A stretch of 64,000 nt of DNA from Streptomyces sp. MMG1533. GTDB lineage: Bacteria; Actinomycetota; Actinomycetes; Streptomycetales; Streptomycetaceae. Shown in pieces: positions 55,396 through 64,000 of this stretch; position 1 is the stretch's first letter, and every line of letters begins with the position of its first letter. The translations under genes and the position numbers were made by a program. The notes beneath the pieces are model-generated. The model was not told the origin of the DNA, made no database searches, and was given only the letters and a program-made list of their open reading frames with translations. The stretch lies in assembly GCF_001279775.1 (NCBI RefSeq), contig NZ_LGDG01000260.1:1-64000 (forward strand). Direction: 5' to 3'.

Positions 55396-55803
55396 ATGAA
55401 GATCCCTTTTCTGGGCAACCGGCGTGAGAAGCCCGGCGCCCTCGATCCCGAGGGCATCGCCGAACTCCTCGCCGAATGCGAGCTGCTGCGCTCCCAGGCG
55501 TCCCGGGAGGGCGTCCAACTCGACGACACGGCCGCCTCGTTGGAGGCGCTGGACCAGCTGGTGCCGCGCTGGCGGGACGACGAGGAGGTCCTGCCGTGGC
55601 TCGGCAACGACGCCGGGCTCTATCTCGGCACGGTCATCGTGCGCACGGTTCCCGGCGCCGCGTGGGACCTGTGGCCCAGCGGCCAGCCCGTCATCCGGCT
55701 CGCCTCCGGCCGTGAGTTCGACGTCGTGGCCTCCGGGCACGAATGGGCCGGCAGCGGGGTTCCCGAACTCTCGCAGCTGTACGCCGAGGTTGCCGAAGCG
55801 TGA
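55396..55803 (+). CDS. Conserved Streptomyces protein (DUF6278-like)
   Basis: Protein of 135 residues with no known activity. Conserved stretches are LVPRWRDDEEVLPWLGNDAG, YLGTVIVRTVPGAAW and LASGREFDVVASGHEW. I recall relatives annotated DUF6278. It is soluble, without a signal peptide or metal motif, and stands alone upstream of the ABC ATPase. Confidence 0.7.
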   Translation: MKIPFLGNRREKPGALDPEGIAELLAECELLRSQASREGVQLDDTAASLEALDQLVPRWRDDEEVLPWLGNDAGLYLGTVIVRTVPGAAWDLWPSGQPVIRLASGREFDVVASGHEWAGSGVPELSQLYAEVAEA

Positions 55804-55926
55804 AGCTCTGGCCCAAGGGCGATGTAAATACGGCTAATGCCCGAAAAGTGCGTGTCGTACCTTAACTACGATCTTGCCCGGATAAGTTTCGGCAACCACG
55901 ACAGCTGAGAGTGAGTAGGGCTGGGC

Positions 55927-56670
<744 letters not shown>

Positions 56671-56687
56671 GCGGGGGAGTGCGAACC

Positions 56688-56978
56688 GTGTTCCGTACCA
56701 CCCGTGTGCGCTCCGCCCCGGCCGCGCCGCCGTGCACCGCGCCGCTCGCGTCCGCCCGCGTCAAGAAGGGCGGCGAAACCACCCTGCAGAACGAGCTGAC
56801 CGACCACTGCATCGACACCTGCACCATCAATGACCACCGCAAGAAGCCCGTGGGCTTCGCCGGCCGGGTGTCCCGGCCGGAGCGGCGCAGTCCCGAACCC
56901 GGGGCCAGGGAGGCCGCCGCGGTCGAACCGGGGACGCTGCTGCCGGGTGGGGATCCCCCCACGGCCCCGACACCGTAG
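56688..56978 (+). CDS. Small Cys-containing protein of unknown function after gluA-type gene
   Basis: Predicted protein of 96 residues from GTG 56688, with GGGGGAG eight bases upstream, close enough to the ATPase stop for translational coupling. Codons are nearly all G/C-ending across residues 1-62, which argues for real coding. The middle reads KKGGETTLQNELTD followed by HCIDTCTIND; the two cysteines and His, three residues apart, could bind metal, or could be core residues of a modified peptide. The C-terminal third is Pro/Arg/Glu-rich. No family is recognised. Confidence 0.55.
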   Translation: MFRTTRVRSAPAAPPCTAPLASARVKKGGETTLQNELTDHCIDTCTINDHRKKPVGFAGRVSRPERRSPEPGAREAAAVEPGTLLPGGDPPTAPTP

Positions 56979-57026
56979 GGGGGTGGCAGCTCGCAGGGCT
57001 CATACCCGCCCGGCAGCAGCCGGAGA

Positions 57027-58592
57027 TCACTGCTCGCGCAGCGGAATCGACACGTACGACGGGTCGGTGGCCGGCGAGGAGAAGGTCAGCTGCGCGCCGG
57101 ACGGGTTGTGCTCGATGTAGAGCGGGTCGACCGTGTCGACCACCAGGGCCAACCGGTGCCCTGCCGGGACGTCATAGGCCGTGGAGAACAGCTCCAGGTC
57201 GACGTCGAACGGCTTCCCGGGCGTCTGCCCGTGGAAGGTGTACGGCGCGTTGCTGACCAGCTTGCCGAGGCCGAGCGGCCCCACGTCGTAGAGGTAGGCG
57301 ACGAGGGTGCCGCTCTCCTTGGTCGCAGTGAGAGTGGTGTGCAACTTCGCCGTGCCGCGCACCTGTTGGGCGACGGTGTACTTCTCCGACTGCCACACGG
57401 CGGCCCAGCGGCGGGGGAGCAGGGGGATCGAGGCGATCGGGGGCAGCCGGGCGACCTGGTCGAGGATGCTGGACAGGAAGACGACTCCGCCGTTCGCCCC
57501 CGAGTCGACGTTCGCGTGGATCGTGGTCGTGCCCGCGAGGGCGATCTTCTTCCGCGTCGCTCCGGCCGACTTCCAGTCCGGGTAGCCCTCGTAGCCGCCC
57601 GTGGAACGGGACTTGAGCTGGACCGGCTGTTCACGGTCGATGCCGTTGTCCTCGCCCTGGAGGTAGTGGTCGAGCCAGCGCTCGGTGTCCGTCCACACGT
57701 CGTTGGGCAGCCCGAACAGCCCGGTGATCTCGGCGGTCGCGTGGTCGCCGGGGCGCAACTCCAGCCTCTTGGGGCCGGTCAGCTTCTCGTAGAAGTCCGC
57801 GTACTGGTTGGGCGGGAAGACCGTGTCGCCCCACGCGTTGGCCATCATGACCGCGGCGCCGTTCTGGTTCAGCTGGTCGACATAGGTCGCTGCGGAACGT
57901 TTCTTCCCCCAGGCGATGATCTCCGGCTCCTTGGCCAGGTTGGAGGCGTAGAAGTCGTCGAAGATCTGCCGCACTTCGGCGCTCTGGCGGCCGGTGACCA
58001 GGCTCGCGCCGTCCAGGAGCCCGGCGGCCTGGACATGCTGGGTGCGGCCGGAGTAGATCGAACCGATCAGGTCGGCCCAGCCGCTGAGGGCGGCAACCGC
58101 CTTGATGCGCTTGTCGTGCGCGGCGGCGAGCAGGCTGATCCCGGCGCCGTACGACACACCGGCCATGCCGACCTTCTGGGCGTCGGCCGGGGTGTTGGCG
58201 AGCGCCCAGTCGATGACCTTGGACGCGTCGGCCGTGTCGGGCGGGCCCGCGACTTCTATCTCGCCGCCCGACTGCCAGAAGCCGCGCACGTTGTAACTGA
58301 CCACGACATAACCGGAGTTGGCGAGCTTCTGGGCCTGGGCGAGGTACTCGACCTGGGGCAGGCCCCAGCTCGTGGGCATGACGAGCAGCGGGTAGCGGCG
58401 CGTGCCGTCGGAGCCGGCGGGCGTGATGACGTTCGCCTTGAGGACGGTGCCGCCGTCACCGGCGATGTCGACGAAGCGGATGGCGGTATCGGCCTGGGCG
58501 GCGGGGGCGAGCCCGAGGGCACTGCCGGCGATCAGCGTCGCCGAGACGGCACCCACGGCGGTCGTACGCAGGGCCTTGCGATGGTGTCCCAC
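57027..58592 (-). CDS. Secreted X-Pro dipeptidyl-peptidase-like hydrolase
   Basis: Protein of 521 residues with an N-terminal signal peptide ending near QADTAIRF. An alpha/beta hydrolase core carries the Ser nucleophile in GVSYGAG and the family pattern SYNVRGFWQSGG, ending in a beta-sandwich domain (VPAGHRLALVVDTVDP) as in the CocE/X-Pro dipeptidase family S15. It may act on peptides or esters outside the cell. GTG start; upstream are four phased GTAAC motifs. Confidence 0.85.
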   Translation of the reverse strand: MGHHRKALRTTAVGAVSATLIAGSALGLAPAAQADTAIRFVDIAGDGGTVLKANVITPAGSDGTRRYPLLVMPTSWGLPQVEYLAQAQKLANSGYVVVSYNVRGFWQSGGEIEVAGPPDTADASKVIDWALANTPADAQKVGMAGVSYGAGISLLAAAHDKRIKAVAALSGWADLIGSIYSGRTQHVQAAGLLDGASLVTGRQSAEVRQIFDDFYASNLAKEPEIIAWGKKRSAATYVDQLNQNGAAVMMANAWGDTVFPPNQYADFYEKLTGPKRLELRPGDHATAEITGLFGLPNDVWTDTERWLDHYLQGEDNGIDREQPVQLKSRSTGGYEGYPDWKSAGATRKKIALAGTTTIHANVDSGANGGVVFLSSILDQVARLPPIASIPLLPRRWAAVWQSEKYTVAQQVRGTAKLHTTLTATKESGTLVAYLYDVGPLGLGKLVSNAPYTFHGQTPGKPFDVDLELFSTAYDVPAGHRLALVVDTVDPLYIEHNPSGAQLTFSSPATDPSYVSIPLREQ

Positions 58593-58716
58593 GGGTCACT
58601 CCTCATGTGATCACTCGTGTAACTACAAAGTGACCAGACGGTAACCTCGGCCCTTTACCGGAAGTAACCCGTCGGTAAGTTACGTGGGAGTAACGATTGT
58701 TGGTATGTGCTGAAAC
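58593..58716. promoter_or_regulatory. AT-rich promoter region with repeated GTAAC motifs
   Basis: Between the hydrolase start and the end of the next minus-strand gene, GTAAC occurs at 58619, 58641, 58664 and 58690 (spacing 22-26 bp), with TTACC/GTTAC complements between. The pattern suggests several dimer sites for one regulator upstream of the hydrolase gene. Confidence 0.45.
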
Positions 58717-59475
58717 CTAGGAGGCCCGGTGGGAGTTGCGCGGAGCCGCCGGGGTGGGCAGGGGTGTCTGTGCCTCCCGGGTGACGTCCGCGACGAGTTC
58801 GACGACATCGGGCCCGTACGCCTGTGAGTTGACGACCTTCAGCAGGAGGACGAAGGCGGAGTTGCCGTACTTGCGCGTCAGCCGTTCGTGGTTGCGGGCG
58901 AGATAGCGCGTCGTGGCCTGGTTGGTGATCGCGGTCTGACCGCAGAAGAGGAAGACGGGGCGGGTGCCGTGGCTCTCGTCGACGGTGAGCCGGGCAAGGA
59001 GCGCGTGCTCGGTCCTGCCGACCTCCACGCGGTAGCGCTCGGAGCCGACCTGGAAGGCCCCGCGGTCGGGAGTCGGTTCGGCGTCCACGTTCACCCGCAC
59101 GCCGGGGAGCAGTGAGGACAGATGCGCCGCCATTCGGCGGTTCGAGGCCGGGCCGCCCACACAGAACTCGGTGCGCTCGCCGAAACCCTGTCGTGCCGCG
59201 TCGTGCGGGACGACCTGGGCGTGGGCGTTGCAGTCCTTGATCAGTGCCGCCAGTTCGAGGAGCGCGAACACGTCGTAGCGCATCACCGCCAGGTCGGGGC
59301 CGGCGGCGCCGCGGTTGACCACCAATAGAGACTCGGAGTTGTCGGGCAGCCCGAAGAAGGCCTGCTTGCGGCGGAGCTTCCGCTTCCACAGGTAGGTCCG
59401 GGCCAGCCAGCCGAGCGCGGCACTGATGCCGGCGGCCACCACGCCCAGGACGATGTTGCGCACGTCGTCATTCAT
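58717..59475 (-). CDS. Membrane-anchored conserved protein
   Basis: Protein of 252 residues with one N-terminal transmembrane helix (about 7-30, IVLGVVAAGISAALGWLA) followed by a cytoplasmic domain of about 220 residues. The motifs SLLVVNRGAAGPDLAVMRYD and VFLFCGQTAITNQATTRYLA are conserved-looking, but I recognise no family. No ribosome site of note; the ATG at 59475 is chosen because it starts at the helix. Confidence 0.7.
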   Translation of the reverse strand: MNDDVRNIVLGVVAAGISAALGWLARTYLWKRKLRRKQAFFGLPDNSESLLVVNRGAAGPDLAVMRYDVFALLELAALIKDCNAHAQVVPHDAARQGFGERTEFCVGGPASNRRMAAHLSSLLPGVRVNVDAEPTPDRGAFQVGSERYRVEVGRTEHALLARLTVDESHGTRPVFLFCGQTAITNQATTRYLARNHERLTRKYGNSAFVLLLKVVNSQAYGPDVVELVADVTREAQTPLPTPAAPRNSHRAS

Positions 59476-59594
59476 GGGCGCGCATGCTAGCGGGCGAACG
59501 CAAACCGGTGTTCGAGACGGGCTCTCCGCGCCTTCCTGACGAGGCGATAGCGATCGAATAAGCTGCGCGAACGGTCTTCTGGCTGGAGGTTCGG

Positions 59595-61391
59595 ATGCGT
59601 CGCCCTGTCGCACGGAAACTGTCGGTTCTCGCGGTCTCGGCCGCCGTGGTGTCGGTGGGGGCGGCGCCACCGACCGATCAGAGCACAGCCGTTGAGAAGG
59701 TCCCCCTCGCCGTCGGCTACGGCGGCGCCGTGGCCAGTGTCGACGCGGACGCCTCCGCCGCCGGCATCGAGGTGCTGAAGAAGGGCGGCAACGCGGTCGA
59801 CGCGGCCGTCGCCACGGCCGCCGCGCTCGGCGTCACCGAGCCCTACTCCTCCGGCATCGGCGGTGGCGGATACTTCGTCTACTACGACGCCAAGTCCCGC
59901 ACGGTGCAGACGATCGACGGCCGCGAGACCGCCCCCCTGACCGCCGACTCCGGCCTGTTCCTGGAGAACGGCAAGCCGCTCGCCTTCGCCGACGCCGTCA
60001 GCAGCGGGCTCAGCGTCGGTACACCGGGCACGCCCGCCACCTGGCAGACGGCGCTCGACAAGTGGGGCAGCAAGAGACTCGGCAGCGTTCTCGGACCAGC
60101 CGAGCGGATCGCCCGCGAGGGGTTCGTCGTCGACGACACCTTCCGCTCGCAGACGGCCTCCAACGAGACCCGGTTCCGCTACTTCCCCGACACCGCCGAG
60201 CTGTTCCTGCCGAACGGACAGCTCCCCGTCGTCGGCTCGACCTTCAAGAACCCCGATCTCGCCCGCACCTACGCGGAGTTGGGCAGGAAGGGGGCCGGCG
60301 CGATCTACCACGGTGACCTCGGCGAGGACATCGTCGACACCGTGAACAAGCCGCCCGTGGACCCCGCCTCGGGCTGGAACGCCCGCCCGGGCGACCTCTC
60401 GGAGAAGGACCTCGCGGCCTACCGCGCCAAGCTCCAGGCGCCCACCAAGACCTCGTACCGCGGCCTCGGCGTCTACTCCATCGCGCCCTCCTCGTCCGGC
60501 GGCACGACGGTCGGCGAGGCCCTCAACATCCTTGAGAACACGGACCTTTCGAAGGCGAGCGAGGTCCAGTACCTGCACCGCTACATCGAGGCGAGCCGGA
60601 TCGCGTTCGCGGACCGGGGGCGCTGGGTCGGCGACCCCGCCTTCGAGGACGTACCCACGAAGGAACTGCTGTCGCAGAAGTACGCCGACTCGCGGGAGTG
60701 CCTCATCAAGGACGACGCGGTGCTGACCAGCCCGGTCGCGCCCGGAGACCCGCGCAACCCGGCCTCCTGCGCGACCGGGGGAACGGCGGCGCCGACGACG
60801 TACGAGGGCGAGAACACCACGCATCTGACGGTGGCCGACAAGTGGGGGAACGTCGTCTCCTACACGCTCACCATCGAGCAGACCGGCGGCAGCGGCATCA
60901 CGGTCCCCGGCCGGGGGTTCATCCTCAACAACGAGCTGACGGACTTCTCCTTCGCGCCGGCCAACCCGGCCGTCCACGACCCGAACCTGCCCGGTCCGGG
61001 CAAGCGGCCGCGGTCGTCGATCTCGCCGACCATCGTGCTGGACAAGCACAACAAGCCGGTGGTGGCGCTGGGTTCGCCCGGCGGCGCGACCATCATCACC
61101 ACCGTGCTGCAGACCCTCACCCAGTTCCTCGACCGCGGACTGCCCCTGGTCGACGCGATCGCCGCACCGCGTGCCAGCCAGCGCAACGCCGCCCAGACCG
61201 AGCTCGAACCCGGGCTCTACGGCAGCGAGGCGGCGAAGCAGCTGGAGGCCATCGGGCACTCCTTCAAGCTGAACCCGGAGATCGGCGCGGCGACGGCCGT
61301 ACAGCGGCTGCCGGGCGGGAAGTGGCTGGCCGCCGCCGAGAAGGTACGACGCGGCGGCGGCTCGGCGATGGTGGTGTCCCCGGCGCCGTAG
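59595..61391 (+). CDS. ggt: Gamma-glutamyltransferase
   Basis: Secreted Ntn-hydrolase of 598 residues with an N-terminal signal. The family pattern GGNAVDAAVATAAALGV, the glycine-rich SSGIGGGGYFVYYD, and the autoprocessing Thr in ENTTHLTVAD (which becomes the N-terminus of the small subunit) are all present. It transfers or hydrolyses gamma-glutamyl groups from glutathione, glutamine or mycothiol-like substrates. Converges with the ClpC-like gene three bases downstream. Confidence 0.95.
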   Translation: MRRPVARKLSVLAVSAAVVSVGAAPPTDQSTAVEKVPLAVGYGGAVASVDADASAAGIEVLKKGGNAVDAAVATAAALGVTEPYSSGIGGGGYFVYYDAKSRTVQTIDGRETAPLTADSGLFLENGKPLAFADAVSSGLSVGTPGTPATWQTALDKWGSKRLGSVLGPAERIAREGFVVDDTFRSQTASNETRFRYFPDTAELFLPNGQLPVVGSTFKNPDLARTYAELGRKGAGAIYHGDLGEDIVDTVNKPPVDPASGWNARPGDLSEKDLAAYRAKLQAPTKTSYRGLGVYSIAPSSSGGTTVGEALNILENTDLSKASEVQYLHRYIEASRIAFADRGRWVGDPAFEDVPTKELLSQKYADSRECLIKDDAVLTSPVAPGDPRNPASCATGGTAAPTTYEGENTTHLTVADKWGNVVSYTLTIEQTGGSGITVPGRGFILNNELTDFSFAPANPAVHDPNLPGPGKRPRSSISPTIVLDKHNKPVVALGSPGGATIITTVLQTLTQFLDRGLPLVDAIAAPRASQRNAAQTELEPGLYGSEAAKQLEAIGHSFKLNPEIGAATAVQRLPGGKWLAAAEKVRRGGGSAMVVSPAP

Positions 61392-61394
61392 GGG

Positions 61395-63938
<2,544 letters not shown>

Positions 63939-64000
63939 GGCGTTCCCATCCGGCGTCCCTGCGCGGGCCCGGGACGCCCTCGCTGATCGACGTGCCGGGG

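Overview
The window is high-GC DNA with near-universal G/C third codon positions, GTG starts, and the gene families of an actinomycete, almost certainly a Streptomyces. I see no rRNA, tRNA, CRISPR array or intact transposon.

Region 1 (about 1-3.7 kb) holds a SWIM zinc-finger protein, a small ion-channel-like membrane protein and a GerMN/Gmad2-type lipoprotein. Region 2 (about 3.8-33.5 kb) looks like a hypoxia/dormancy island. It has an Acg-type nitroreductase, a complete group 3b [NiFe] hydrogenase operon with hypC/D/E/F and a maturation protease, a sulfide oxidoreductase-TusE-DsrE trio, an F420-type reductase fused to a membrane domain, a universal stress protein, a flavodoxin, a stand-alone E2 acyltransferase, pntAB transhydrogenase, a DUF779-alcohol dehydrogenase continuous ORF, an aldehyde dehydrogenase with a GAF regulator, and a Stealth-type sugar-phosphate transferase. 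A palindrome with core GGGCCGTTCGGCCC recurs 36-130 bp before at least ten of these start codons. I infer a DosR/OsdR-like regulon in which hydrogen, sulfide, aldehyde and NAD(P)H redox reactions support energy-limited survival. The cognate response regulator and sensor kinase are not in the window.

Region 3 (35.5-37.6 kb) is a decayed junction: an ABC-2 permease remnant, an intact MarR gene, and an MFS transporter 5' end that is frameshifted and joined to the C-terminal ATPase domain of an RsbU-type protein. Region 4 (37.6-50.3 kb) is a catabolic cluster: PaaZ-like aldehyde dehydrogenase, extradiol (VOC) dioxygenase, AhpD/CMD protein, FAH hydrolase, MarR, cupin, glutaryl-CoA-dehydrogenase-like enzyme, MDR-type dehydrogenase, DHA2 transporter, acyl-CoA ligase and 3-hydroxyacyl-CoA dehydrogenase. 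Together they suggest ring cleavage and CoA-dependent side-chain oxidation of an unidentified aromatic compound. A frameshifted integrase C-terminus (50.3-50.6 kb) marks an old integration scar, followed by a fused PcaL-like protein that lacks the expected nucleophile serine.

Region 5 (51.9-64 kb) reads like conserved chromosome: a UlaG-like hydrolase, exonuclease III, SGNH esterase, an orphan GluA/GlnQ-type ABC ATPase with a tightly linked 96-residue ORF, an X-Pro-peptidase-like hydrolase, gamma-glutamyltransferase and a ClpC/ClpB-type AAA+ protein.
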